From the NCBI GenBank assembly GCA_934553285.1, contig CAKTFD010000064.1, forward strand, positions 1-12,871: 12,871 bases of DNA, given 5' to 3'. The notes below the pieces were generated by a model that saw only the letters and a program-made list of their open reading frames with translations, made no database searches and had not been told where the DNA came from. Shown one piece after another: positions 6,569 to 12,745 of this stretch; position 1 is the stretch's first letter; each line of letters opens with the position of its first letter. Both the position numbers and the translations under genes were made by a program. Source of the DNA: an uncultured Faecalibacterium sp. (GTDB lineage: Bacteria; Bacillota; Clostridia; Oscillospirales; Ruminococcaceae).

Positions 6569-7453
6569 ATGGACATCGAACGGGTCACACATTATATCGA
6601 CAATGTCCTTACGGAGGCACAGGCGCGGATGGGGCTGAGCAACACCCGGCTCCTGGTCACCTGGTACACGAACCGGGACAACAAGCAGTCGGTGGTGCAC
6701 TCCCATCCGTATCACGAGCTGGTGCTGCCCATCGGCGGCAGCACGGTGCGCTACTCGGTGGATGGCAGCGTGTACATGGTCCATGTGGGAGAGCTGATCT
6801 ACTTTCCCTCCCAGTTCTACCACTCCGGCAACTTCAATATTGATGATGACCAGTCGGACCGTCTGGTCATCCAGATCGACGATGCCCTGTGGCAGGCCAC
6901 CCGCCGGCACGCGAACCTGAAAAACACCGGCTGGATGCATCAGGTCACTGTGTTGGACGGCGAGGCCTGCCGCAAATGGGACTTTCAAGGGCTTTTCATC
7001 CGCATGGCGCAAAGTCAGGAGCTGCCGGCCTCTATCCGGGATATCGTTTTTGAGGCGCAGACCAGCGAGATGATGCTGCTTATCACCCAGGCCACCGGCA
7101 GCGGCCAGACGACCGCGCCCAACAGCACCAGCGATCTGGTCGCGCGCGCTGTGGCCTACCTGCAAACGCATTATCAGGATCCGACCCTGACCACCGCGCA
7201 GCTGGCGCAGGAACTTTACGCCAGCCGGGAGCACCTTTCCCGTGCGTTCAAAGAGTGCACCATGGAGAGCATCCACAATTACCTGACCTACCTGCGGATG
7301 CAGCACTGCCGCAAGGCGCTGGAGGAGGGCGTATCCGTTCTGAACGCCTGTACCGAGAGCGGCTTCCCGGATTACAGCAGCTTCCTCAAGACCTTCCGCC
7401 GCCTCTACGGCATCACCCCCGCCGAATACCGCGCCCTGCACCGGGCGCAGTGA
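6569..7453 (+). CDS. AraC-family transcriptional regulator with N-terminal cupin sensor
   Basis: A 294-residue cytoplasmic DNA-binding protein. Residues 35-110 form a cupin-like sensor with the His-rich segment HSHPYHE (44-50) and GELIYFPSQFYHSG (74-87). The C-terminal 100 residues are a standard AraC/XylS domain with two helix-turn-helix units: LTTAQLAQELYASREHLSRA (about 207-226) and the NACTESGFPDYSSFLKTFRR (259-278) unit followed by GITPAEYR. I chose the ATG at 6569, with AAAGG/GGCAGGA upstream, rather than an ATG at 6479 that precedes the best promoter and would add 30 unlike residues. Its divergent position suggests control of the TRAP/GH31 run, and it may regulate itself. It could also act on the convergent operon. 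Confidence 0.94.
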   Translation: MDIERVTHYIDNVLTEAQARMGLSNTRLLVTWYTNRDNKQSVVHSHPYHELVLPIGGSTVRYSVDGSVYMVHVGELIYFPSQFYHSGNFNIDDDQSDRLVIQIDDALWQATRRHANLKNTGWMHQVTVLDGEACRKWDFQGLFIRMAQSQELPASIRDIVFEAQTSEMMLLITQATGSGQTTAPNSTSDLVARAVAYLQTHYQDPTLTTAQLAQELYASREHLSRAFKECTMESIHNYLTYLRMQHCRKALEEGVSVLNACTESGFPDYSSFLKTFRRLYGITPAEYRALHRAQ

Positions 7454-7481
7454 GCAGGAGAAGCCGCTGTCAGCCTATAAC

Positions 7482-7532
7482 AAAAAAATGAGATCGGTGC
7501 CTCCTTTTGAGGAAAACCGATCTCATTTTTTT
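7482..7532. terminator. Bidirectional intrinsic terminator between convergent genes
   Basis: A perfect 17-bp inverted repeat: AAAAAAATGAGATCGGT (7482-7498) and ACCGATCTCATTTTTTT (7516-7532), with a 17-nt loop. It gives a GC-containing stem followed by seven T residues on either strand. It lies 28 nt after the AraC gene stop and 20 nt after the dehydratase gene stop, so it ends both transcripts. Confidence 0.93.
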
Positions 7533-7552
7533 ACCATTTTGCAACCGCCCTT

Positions 7553-8731
7553 TTAGCGGACGCTTTCGATATCCGAGTGCTCCAGCACATAATCCGTAAG
7601 ATCCACACCGATGCCCGGCGTCTCCGGTGCGGTAAAATAGCCGTTCATCGGCTGGACGACCGGCGTGACCAGCTGGGTGTACTCGTCCAGCAGGGTCTTC
7701 TGGTGATGCTCGTGGATGATAAAGTTGGGGATGGCGGTCTCGGCGTGGACGGCAGCCATCTCCGCGATGCCGGTGCCGGCGGTATGCGCCTGCACGGTGA
7801 TGTCATACACATGGGCGGCGGCAGCAATTTTAAGGAACTCGGTCAGGCCGCCGCAGCTGCCGATATCGGGCTGAATGACATCCAGCGCCCGCTTTTCGAT
7901 AAAGGGACGGTAGCCCCAGCGGCTGTAGATGCGCTCACCGGCCGCCAGCGGGATGGTGGTCTTATCCTTGACTGCCAGGGTCAGTTCCGGGTTCAGCGGG
8001 GTGTTGACCTCCTCATAGAAATAGATGTTATATGGCTCCAGCGCCTGCGCAAACTGGATGGCGGCACCGGTGTCGGTGTTGGCGTGGTTCTCGATGATGA
8101 TATCCACATCCGGGCCTACCGCCTCGCGGATGGCGGCAACGCGGGCAACGCCCAGCCGCAGCGTCTGCTGGGAGAGCCGCCCGGTCAGCCCCTCGCGGGC
8201 CAGCTGCCCCTCGGCGTTGTGCGCCAGCACATCCACCTTGATGGCATCGTAGCCGTCTGCAACGGCGCGGCGGGCTTCCTCGGCGTACTGTTCCACCGAG
8301 GTCAGCACCAGACGGCCCGGGTGGTTCCAGCCAAACTGGGTCTGGCTGGCGTAGGCGCGCACCTTTTCGCGGGTCTTGCCGCCCAGCAGCTGATACAGCG
8401 GCACGCCCAGCGCCTTGGCTTTGATATCCCACAGCGCAATGTCGATGGCGCTGATGCCGGAGAACACCACCGTGCCGCCGCCCTGTCCCCAGAAGGTGTG
8501 CTTGAAAAAGTCCTCCCAGATGCGCTCGGTCTGGAACGGATCCTTGCCAATGATGCGGGCAGCCAGTTCCTTGACCATGGCGGCACCGGCGGCACCGCCT
8601 ACACCGTAGGCAAGGCCTACTTCGCCTACGCCGTAAATGCCTTCGTCGGTATCCACCCGCACCAGAATGGGGCGCTGCCCGGTGGTGGGGCGCTTGTGAA
8701 CATGGTAGATCGTGACCTGTGTGATCTTCAT
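7553..8731 (-). CDS. Enolase-superfamily (mandelate racemase/muconate lactonizing type) sugar-acid dehydratase
   Basis: A 392-residue metal-dependent enzyme that abstracts a proton next to a carboxylate. The N-terminal capping domain is followed by a barrel with KVD (165-167), ENH (Glu214-His216), EE (240-241), GERIYSRW (265-272, Glu266), QPDIGSCGG (287-295) and AHT (His316). Spacings 214-240-266-316 are the same as those I recall for D-galactonate dehydratase (183-209-235-285), and His216 matches its second catalytic His. Glu replaces Asp at the first metal position, and AHT replaces the PHCP stretch, so the substrate may differ. It is the last gene of the operon, 15 nt after the ATPase gene, with an AAAGGAG site overlapping that gene's stop. 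Acid-sugar dehydratase is the best guess; racemase or epimerase is less likely. Confidence 0.9.
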   Translation of the reverse strand: MKITQVTIYHVHKRPTTGQRPILVRVDTDEGIYGVGEVGLAYGVGGAAGAAMVKELAARIIGKDPFQTERIWEDFFKHTFWGQGGGTVVFSGISAIDIALWDIKAKALGVPLYQLLGGKTREKVRAYASQTQFGWNHPGRLVLTSVEQYAEEARRAVADGYDAIKVDVLAHNAEGQLAREGLTGRLSQQTLRLGVARVAAIREAVGPDVDIIIENHANTDTGAAIQFAQALEPYNIYFYEEVNTPLNPELTLAVKDKTTIPLAAGERIYSRWGYRPFIEKRALDVIQPDIGSCGGLTEFLKIAAAAHVYDITVQAHTAGTGIAEMAAVHAETAIPNFIIHEHHQKTLLDEYTQLVTPVVQPMNGYFTAPETPGIGVDLTDYVLEHSDIESVR

Positions 8732-8746
8732 AAGGCAGCTTCTCCT

Positions 8747-9505
8747 TTAAATCGTGTACTGATCGGGCTGGGGTTCTTCTTTATGGTGTACTACCCGATC
8801 CAGAATTTTTTGTTCGTAGTATGCAAAGGACTGATCCCGCTCGCGCGGACGGGCCAGCTCGATGGGCTGATCCATCGTGATCTCGCCCTCCTCGATCAGG
8901 ATGACCCGGTCGGCCAGATACACAGCCTCCCCCACATCGTGGGTGACCAGCAGGGCGGTGATGCCTTTTTCAGCCCACAGCCGCTCGATGAGGGTCTGCA
9001 TCTCCATGCGGGTCAGCGCATCCAGCGCGCCCAGCGGCTCGTCCAGCAGCAGGATCTTGGGGTCGGAAGCCAGTGCACGCGCCAGCGCCACACGCTGCTT
9101 CTGCCCGCCGGAAAGGATGCCCGGGAACTCGTCTGCCCGGTCGGCAAGTCCTACCAGCCGCAGCGCGTCCAGCGCGGCGGCACGGCTGTGGTCAGAAGCA
9201 AACAGGGCCACGTTTTCCCAGATGCGCTTCCACGGCAGCAACCGCGGCTCCTGAAACAGGAATTTGACCGGCGTGTCGGCGGCTTTGACCTGCTGCCCAT
9301 CGATCTCCACGGTGCCGGAGGTGGGGGCGTCCAGCTGGGAGATGATGCGCAGCAGGGTGCTTTTGCCGCAGCCGGAGCGGCCCACGATGGCGATAAACTC
9401 GCCGGGGGCTACGGTCAGGTCTACGCCTTTGAGCACCTTATGGTCACCAAACTGCTTGGTGATGCCGCACAGCGCAAGGCGCGGTGTCGTTGTGGTTTGT
9501 GCCAT
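8747..9505 (-). CDS. ABC transporter ATP-binding protein, SsuB/TauB/NrtD family
   Basis: A 252-residue ATPase that powers import together with the adjacent permease. Walker A GRSGCGKST (42-50), Q-loop Gln85, signature LSGGQKQR (131-138), Walker B ILLLDEP with catalytic Glu156, and the H-loop THD with His189 are all present, so it should be active. The LLPWKRIWENVAL stretch after the Q-loop is typical of the nitrate/sulfonate/taurine group. The start lies 2 nt after the permease stop, with GGGAGA upstream that overlaps the end of the permease gene. The family also includes thiamine-precursor and aromatic-acid importers. Confidence 0.95.
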   Translation of the reverse strand: MAQTTTTPRLALCGITKQFGDHKVLKGVDLTVAPGEFIAIVGRSGCGKSTLLRIISQLDAPTSGTVEIDGQQVKAADTPVKFLFQEPRLLPWKRIWENVALFASDHSRAAALDALRLVGLADRADEFPGILSGGQKQRVALARALASDPKILLLDEPLGALDALTRMEMQTLIERLWAEKGITALLVTHDVGEAVYLADRVILIEEGEITMDQPIELARPRERDQSFAYYEQKILDRVVHHKEEPQPDQYTI

Positions 9506-9507
9506 GT

Positions 9508-10272
9508 TCAGTTTCTCCCTTCTCTGCGCCAGACCAGAAGTTTGCGTTCCAGCAGGGAGGCCAGCTGGTCAGACAAAACACCCAGAATGCCGTACAAGAT
9601 CACACCCAGCACGATGACATCCATCAGCATATATTCGCGGGCGTTGGTGACCATGTAGCCGATGCCGGATTTTGCGGCCACGGTCTCGGCCACGATCAGG
9701 GTGACCCACATCCGCCCCAGCGACTGGCGCAGACCCACCAGAATGGACGGGAACGCACCGGGAAAGATGACATGCCGGAACAGCGCAAAACCGCGCAGGC
9801 CGTAGGCTTTTGCCATTTCCAGCAGGGAGGCGTCAATGTAGCGGATGCCGTGGAAGGTGTTGAGGTAGATGGAAAAAAAGGTGCCAATGGCCACCAGCAC
9901 GATCTTGGTGGCCTCGCCGATACCCAGCCACACCAGAATGAGGGGCATCATGGCAAGGTAGGGCACATTGCGCACCATCTGCACCGGGGTGTTCAGCAGC
10001 TTTTCTGCCGTGGGCGAAAGGCCGTTGACCACGCCCAGCACAAAGCCGATGCTGCCGCCCAGCGCCAGACCCGCAAAGGCACGCACGGTGCTGATGCGGA
10101 TATTTTCCAGCAGGGTGCCGTTGCGCAGCAGGCGGAGAAAGGCTTTCCACACGGCGGCAGGGGAGGGGATCAGGCTTGCACCGGTGGCGTGCAGGGTGGC
10201 CAGTGTCCACACCGCCAGCAGTGCCACCGGCACCACAAAGGGCAGGATACGGTTCAGCAGCTTGCGATCCAT
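9508..10272 (-). CDS. ABC transporter permease, SsuC/TauC family
   Basis: A 254-residue membrane protein with about six helices and the cytoplasmic EAA loop at about 151-172 (LEMAKAYGLRGFALFRHVIF, then PGAF), which docks onto the ATPase. The ASLIPSPAAVWKAF segment (32-45) after helix 1 and AETVAAKSGIGYMV (195-208) are typical of SsuC/TauC permeases. It probably works as a homodimer because only one permease gene is present. The start ATG at 10272 has GAGGAGG upstream, and that site overlaps the TGA of the binding-protein gene. Confidence 0.95.
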   Translation of the reverse strand: MDRKLLNRILPFVVPVALLAVWTLATLHATGASLIPSPAAVWKAFLRLLRNGTLLENIRISTVRAFAGLALGGSIGFVLGVVNGLSPTAEKLLNTPVQMVRNVPYLAMMPLILVWLGIGEATKIVLVAIGTFFSIYLNTFHGIRYIDASLLEMAKAYGLRGFALFRHVIFPGAFPSILVGLRQSLGRMWVTLIVAETVAAKSGIGYMVTNAREYMLMDVIVLGVILYGILGVLSDQLASLLERKLLVWRREGRN

Positions 10273-10284
10273 GGAAAGGCCTCC

Positions 10285-11343
10285 TCAATACTGGGGCAGG
10301 GCGGCAAGCTCTGCATCAAAGGAATGATCGAACAGCGGGGTCACATCGATGGGGGCGCTGAACACCCCCAGCTTATAAAAGGTATCGGCGATATCCTGCT
10401 CGGAAGCAATGGTCTCGTCGCTGACGGGGCGCACGCTCAGATGGGTCTGCGCTTCCTCCTCGGTAAAGCGCTCCAGCACATCGTCCTGATCCTCGCCGGT
10501 CAGGTCGGCATAGAATTTTGCATACGCCTCAGGGTTCTGGCGTGCCCACTCGGCGGCTTCGTTGTAGCGGCTCAGCCAGTCGGTCAGCGCTGCGTGGGCG
10601 GCGGCATCCGCAATGGAAGCCGGGGTGGCGTACCAGTAGTAGTCGCCGCTGAGGATGTCGGCGGCAGAGTGCAGGGTGGTGCAGCCCTTGGCTTTTGCAG
10701 TGCGGATGGCGTTGCCGTAGCTGGCCAGCGCGTCCACCTCACCGGTGAGCACGGCGGACAGGCCGTCCGAGGTGGTCAGGGCAACGGCATCGATGTCCGT
10801 CCATTCCAGCCCGGCCTGCTCCAGCATTTTTTCCAGAAAGTAATGCGCGGTAGTGTTTTTGACATAACCCACGGTCTTGCCCTTGAGCTGGGATACCTCG
10901 GTCAGGGTCGAGCCTGCCGGAACGATCAGTTCCTGATCCAGCGTGTGCATCCGGCGCACACCGATGATCTTAAAGTTGCCGCCGTTGGCTGCCTGACTGG
11001 CCGCAAGGGGCGGGATCTGGCTGCCGGTACCCAGATCGATCTGCCCGGCAGCCAGCGCTTCCATCACCAGATTGCCGCCCTGCAGCACGGTGAAATCCAC
11101 CTTGTAGGGGGTATCATCCAGCCCTGCAGCCTGCACAAGGCCATGGCCGTTGGAGGCAGAGGCCGCTGCAATGCGCAGAGTCACGCCGGAAAGGTCGATA
11201 CCGGAAGCAGATGCACTGCCCGAGGCGGTCGATACAGCGGAAGATGCTGCAGAGGAGGAACCGCCGCAGGCGGTCAGAGCGGCGGCAGCAGCGGCTGCAC
11301 CCAGAACGGAAAGGAACTGACGGCGGGAAATATGCTTTTTCAT
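10285..11343 (-). CDS. ABC transporter substrate-binding lipoprotein, SsuA/TauA (NMT1-like) family
   Basis: A 352-residue surface lipoprotein that captures the solute for the adjacent permease. The signal peptide has SRRQFL (6-11), an Ala-rich core and the lipobox LTAC with Cys26, then a Ser/Ala linker to about residue 50. The mature part follows the NMT1/SsuA pattern: VTLRIAAASASNGHGLVQAA, VLQGGNLVMEALAAGQIDLG and LKGKTVGYVKNTTAHYFLEK, with LTGEVDALASYG for the second lobe. The start lies 1 nt after the DUF1847 gene, with GAGGAGG inside that gene's last codons. Members of this family bind sulfonates, taurine, nitrate, thiamine precursors or aromatic acids; the ligand here cannot be assigned by eye. 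Confidence 0.93.
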   Translation of the reverse strand: MKKHISRRQFLSVLGAAAAAAALTACGGSSSAASSAVSTASGSASASGIDLSGVTLRIAAASASNGHGLVQAAGLDDTPYKVDFTVLQGGNLVMEALAAGQIDLGTGSQIPPLAASQAANGGNFKIIGVRRMHTLDQELIVPAGSTLTEVSQLKGKTVGYVKNTTAHYFLEKMLEQAGLEWTDIDAVALTTSDGLSAVLTGEVDALASYGNAIRTAKAKGCTTLHSAADILSGDYYWYATPASIADAAAHAALTDWLSRYNEAAEWARQNPEAYAKFYADLTGEDQDDVLERFTEEEAQTHLSVRPVSDETIASEQDIADTFYKLGVFSAPIDVTPLFDHSFDAELAALPQY

Positions 11344-11344
11344 T

Positions 11345-12070
11345 TTACTTATCCTCCTCGGGTCTATGATCTTTGGGCGCAGATGCGGGGTCCAGCTCGT
11401 ACTTGCTCTTGGGCAGGTCGGCGGTCAGCAGCCGCTTGTAGTAGGAGCCGGTGGTGTACAGCGCACCGGCGGGGTTGTGGCAGAGCACCCGGTCCTTGAC
11501 GATGAGGTAGGTGACCGGCGCTTTGGAGTGCTTGATGAACAAAGTATCGTGGCCTACGCACAGACCCATGATGATGTTCAGCTCGGTGCCGGCCTTGTTC
11601 AAGATCTCGGCCTGCAATACCGGGTTGCAGAAGGCTTCAAACTTGCCGGGCTGCAGCTTGCCCTCCTCCGGGATGCCGATCTCAGTCTTATCGTGGGAGC
11701 CTACCTTGCAGGCTACGCCGTAGACCTCGATGCCTTTGGCGCGGGCCACTTTGGCAAAGGCGTTGCACTCGTTCAGCAGGCCGATGCAGGTGGCCACGCC
11801 CACTTTTTTGTAGCCCATGCGCTTGATGAACAGCAGCGTTTCCTCCACGCGGGTGGCGCGGCCGTAAAATTCGCCCTCAATGCTGGCAGCCGTCAACGCG
11901 ATCTTGCGGTCGGTGCGGCTGTGCCGATAGTGGTGCAGGGTCTTTTCCACCAGTTCGGTGTCGCCGGTTGTGGTCAGGCACTCCCTGGGGTAGGCCTTCA
12001 GGTGATTGGCGCAGTTGCCCACCGCGCAGTTTGCGCAGCTGAAACCGCAGGTCTTGATCTCGTCGCTCAT
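11345..12070 (-). CDS. DUF1847 family cysteine-rich protein
   Basis: A 241-residue cytoplasmic protein of unknown function. The N-terminus has a Cys cluster, Cys8, Cys12, Cys15 and Cys20 (C-x3-C-x2-C-x4-C), with a further Cys31. The body carries the conserved DUF1847 segments: RVEETLLFIKRMGYKKVGVA (74-93), TCIGL (94-98), ACKVGSHDKTEIGI (120-133), FCNPVLQAEILNKAGTELN (147-165), GLCVGHDTLF (169-178) and SKAPVTYLIVKDRVLCHNP (182-200). These Cys-centred motifs suggest a metal or Fe-S site, but no activity is known to me. It is the first gene of the operon; the start ATG at 12070 has GAGAGGG upstream. Its place ahead of an importer and a dehydratase suggests a role in processing or sensing the imported compound, which is inference. 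Confidence 0.92.
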   Translation of the reverse strand: MSDEIKTCGFSCANCAVGNCANHLKAYPRECLTTTGDTELVEKTLHHYRHSRTDRKIALTAASIEGEFYGRATRVEETLLFIKRMGYKKVGVATCIGLLNECNAFAKVARAKGIEVYGVACKVGSHDKTEIGIPEEGKLQPGKFEAFCNPVLQAEILNKAGTELNIIMGLCVGHDTLFIKHSKAPVTYLIVKDRVLCHNPAGALYTTGSYYKRLLTADLPKSKYELDPASAPKDHRPEEDK

Positions 12071-12108
12071 AATAACTTTCCCTCTCTTGATCCTTCTTTT
12101 TTCCGGCG

Positions 12109-12128
12109 TGCCTGCCGCATTGCAGGCA
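12109..12128 (-). promoter_or_regulatory. Stem-loop between the leader terminator and the DUF1847 ribosome binding site
   Basis: A perfect 7-bp stem, TGCCTGC/GCAGGCA, with a 6-nt loop, lies just after the leader terminator and about 25 nt before the Shine-Dalgarno sequence of the first structural gene. It may be a second terminator-like hairpin or part of the expression platform. The A-rich stretch after it on the RNA is not a terminator tract. Confidence 0.45.
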
Positions 12129-12130
12129 AC

Positions 12131-12161
12131 AAAAAACCGGGGCTTTTTCCAAAGCTCCCGG
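12131..12161 (-). terminator. Intrinsic terminator inside the operon leader (attenuator)
   Basis: On the minus strand CCGGG-A-GCTTT pairs with AAAGC-CCCGG (10 bp, one bulged A) around a GGAA loop, followed directly by six T residues (12131-12136). It lies 61 nt upstream of the DUF1847 start and about 225 nt downstream of the predicted transcription start, so it would abort the operon's transcript. Its 5' arm (12151-12161) overlaps the 3' strand of the long-range helix at 12154-12164, so the two structures exclude each other. Confidence 0.78.
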
Positions 12162-12270
12162 GCGAAAACTGACCGTCTGACCGAAAAAGGATAACGTTAT
12201 CCCTTCTCCGGCCTGAATCTGGGCACAGCGGCAAAGCCCTGCGCCCGGTCAGTGCAATACGCCCGGGAGC
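12154..12270 (-). ncRNA. Structured leader RNA domain: candidate riboswitch/antiterminator
   Basis: In the minus-strand transcript two perfect long-range helices close one domain. P1 is GCTCCCGGGCG with CGCCCGGGAGC (12260-12270 with 12154-12164, 11 bp), and P2 is ACTGACCG with CGGTCAGT (12246-12253 with 12168-12175, 8 bp). Inside is a three-way junction: P3 (12239-12245 with 12222-12228, capped by GGC-TTT-GCC) and P4 (GGCCG/CGGTC at 12209-12213 and 12179-12183, plus an 8-bp upper stem around an ACGT loop). Joining strands are CAGATTCA and AGA. P1 uses the 5' arm of the terminator, so P1 acts as an antiterminator. I do not recognise the consensus of TPP, cobalamin, SAM, FMN, lysine, THF or molybdenum-cofactor riboswitches. 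Pairings were found by eye, without energy calculation. Confidence 0.6.
12189..12202. promoter_or_regulatory. 14-bp perfect palindrome with central CG (LacI-type operator or RNA stem)
   Basis: GGATAACGTTATCC is a perfect 14-bp palindrome centred on CG with an AACGTT core, the usual look of LacI/GalR-family operators. It lies about 185 bp downstream of the promoter start, where a bound protein could act as a roadblock. It also forms most of the P4 hairpin in the leader RNA, so it may matter as RNA and not as DNA. Confidence 0.35.
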
Positions 12271-12328
12271 AAGACATTCGGCCACATCGAAAATTCTGCC
12301 GCAGCAGAGCACCAAAATACTTATGCAT
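12197..12328 (-). CDS. Candidate 43-codon leader peptide (upstream ORF)
   Basis: An ATG at 12328, preceded by AAAGGGG with 8 nt spacing and about 60 nt after the predicted transcription start, opens a 43-residue frame that stops inside the P4 loop. The peptide starts MHKYFGALLRQNFRCG and has Cys at 15, 20 and 25 and seven Arg. The ORF covers the 5' strands of P1, P2 and P3, so a translating ribosome would disrupt the antiterminator. A ribosome paused at Cys15 (codon 12284-12286) would sit just short of the P1 strand (12270) and leave it free. This fits translational attenuation by charged tRNA, but the ORF could be chance; no homologue is recognised. Confidence 0.35.
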   Translation of the reverse strand: MHKYFGALLRQNFRCGRMSCSRAYCTDRAQGFAAVPRFRPEKG

Positions 12329-12354
12329 GGCAGACGCCCCTTTCCATTCACAAC

Positions 12355-12377
12355 AAACCAACAAGGAAGGTTGGTTT
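12355..12377 (-). promoter_or_regulatory. Stem-loop at the 5' end of the operon transcript
   Basis: AAACCAAC and GTTGGTTT form a perfect 8-bp inverted repeat with a 7-nt loop, beginning about 10 nt after the predicted transcription start. It may stabilise the 5' end of the mRNA or serve as a protein-binding site next to the promoter. It is followed by G and not a T tract, so it is unlikely to be a terminator. Confidence 0.5.
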
Positions 12378-12393
12378 AAGATTCAATGGCCGC

Positions 12394-12422
12394 AGTATAC
12401 CACACGCAGAAAGGGGTGTCAA
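12394..12422 (-). promoter_or_regulatory. Strong promoter of the DUF1847-ABC-dehydratase operon
   Basis: On the minus strand a perfect TTGACA (12417-12422) and TATACT (12394-12399) are separated by exactly 17 nt. The predicted start is near 12387, leaving a leader of about 317 nt before the ATG at 12070. It is the best promoter match in the window. Confidence 0.88.
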
Positions 12423-12429
12423 CCCCTTT
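12410..12429. promoter_or_regulatory. 20-bp palindrome covering the -35 box, candidate operator
   Basis: AAAGGGGT (12410-12417) and ACCCCTTT (12422-12429) are perfect 8-bp arms around GTCA. The whole -35 hexamer lies within it, so a dimeric repressor bound here would exclude RNA polymerase. No cognate regulator gene is adjacent in the window except the distant AraC-family one. Confidence 0.55.
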
Positions 12430-12435
12430 TCTTTG

Positions 12436-12453
12436 CGGATTTCACCAAATCCG
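12436..12453. promoter_or_regulatory. 18-bp palindrome upstream of the operon promoter
   Basis: CGGATTT (12436-12442) and AAATCCG (12447-12453) form perfect 7-bp arms around CACC. The site is centred about 25 bp upstream of the -35 centre, a usual position for an activator or second operator. There is no adjacent T tract that would make it a terminator. From 12454 to 12563 I see nothing else I can support. Confidence 0.45.
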
Positions 12454-12563
12454 GCAGAGTTCTTTCGGCGATCTGTACAGCCGCTCCTGCAAAACGACCG
12501 CCCAGCACTGCTTGCAACCTGTTGCTGAAAAACGCAGCCCAAGATGAGGAGGATGATCTATGA

Positions 12564-12745
12564 TCAAATTATAGCAATTTTCAATAATACAGCATCGAGT
12601 GCTTTAACTTTTGAGAAAAAGTGATATAAAGGCAGACAATACAGGTAAATCGCATTGATGAAGGTATCCACCAGTGCCTGCCGCTGGTCTTTCAGGCTCA
12701 TGTCCAGTTTGCGGAACCGCCGCAGCCAGAACCGACGGCAGATCA
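12564..12745 (-). pseudogene. C-terminal remnant of a large serine recombinase
   Basis: The frame reads FWLRRFRKLDMSLKDQRQAL followed by VDTFINAIYLY, which is the end of the recombinase zinc-ribbon/coiled-coil C-terminal region of transposon-type large serine recombinases. In intact proteins this is followed by a DDK-L-x-x-TFNYK strand. Here the frame instead continues with unrelated residues, while a +1 shift after IYLY restores a fitting VCLYITFSQKLK, so a frameshift is likely. The N-terminal catalytic domain is not present in the 125 bases upstream in this window, and the matching sequence begins abruptly around 12735. It is decayed mobile-element debris with no expected function. Confidence 0.6.

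Noticed and set aside
6509..7441. A 310-codon minus-strand frame opposite the AraC gene
   Set aside because: It mirrors the regulator gene and lacks recognisable domains, whereas the plus strand has cupin and helix-turn-helix motifs, a promoter and a terminator.
12067..12351. A 94-codon minus-strand frame across the operon leader
   Set aside because: It has no recognisable motif and overlaps the terminator and the structural-gene ribosome binding site. The shorter frame at 12197-12328 has the better start signal.
12070..12390. Leader as a TPP, cobalamin, SAM, FMN, lysine, THF or molybdenum-cofactor riboswitch
   Set aside because: I searched by eye for the conserved boxes (for example CTGAGA of TPP, the B12 box, the FMN core) and did not find them. 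A covariance-model search would be decisive.
12553..12624. Small plus-strand ORF of 23 codons after GAGGAGG
   Set aside because: The purine run is directly adjacent to the ATG, giving no usable spacing, and the peptide has no recognisable feature. It lies antisense to the recombinase remnant.
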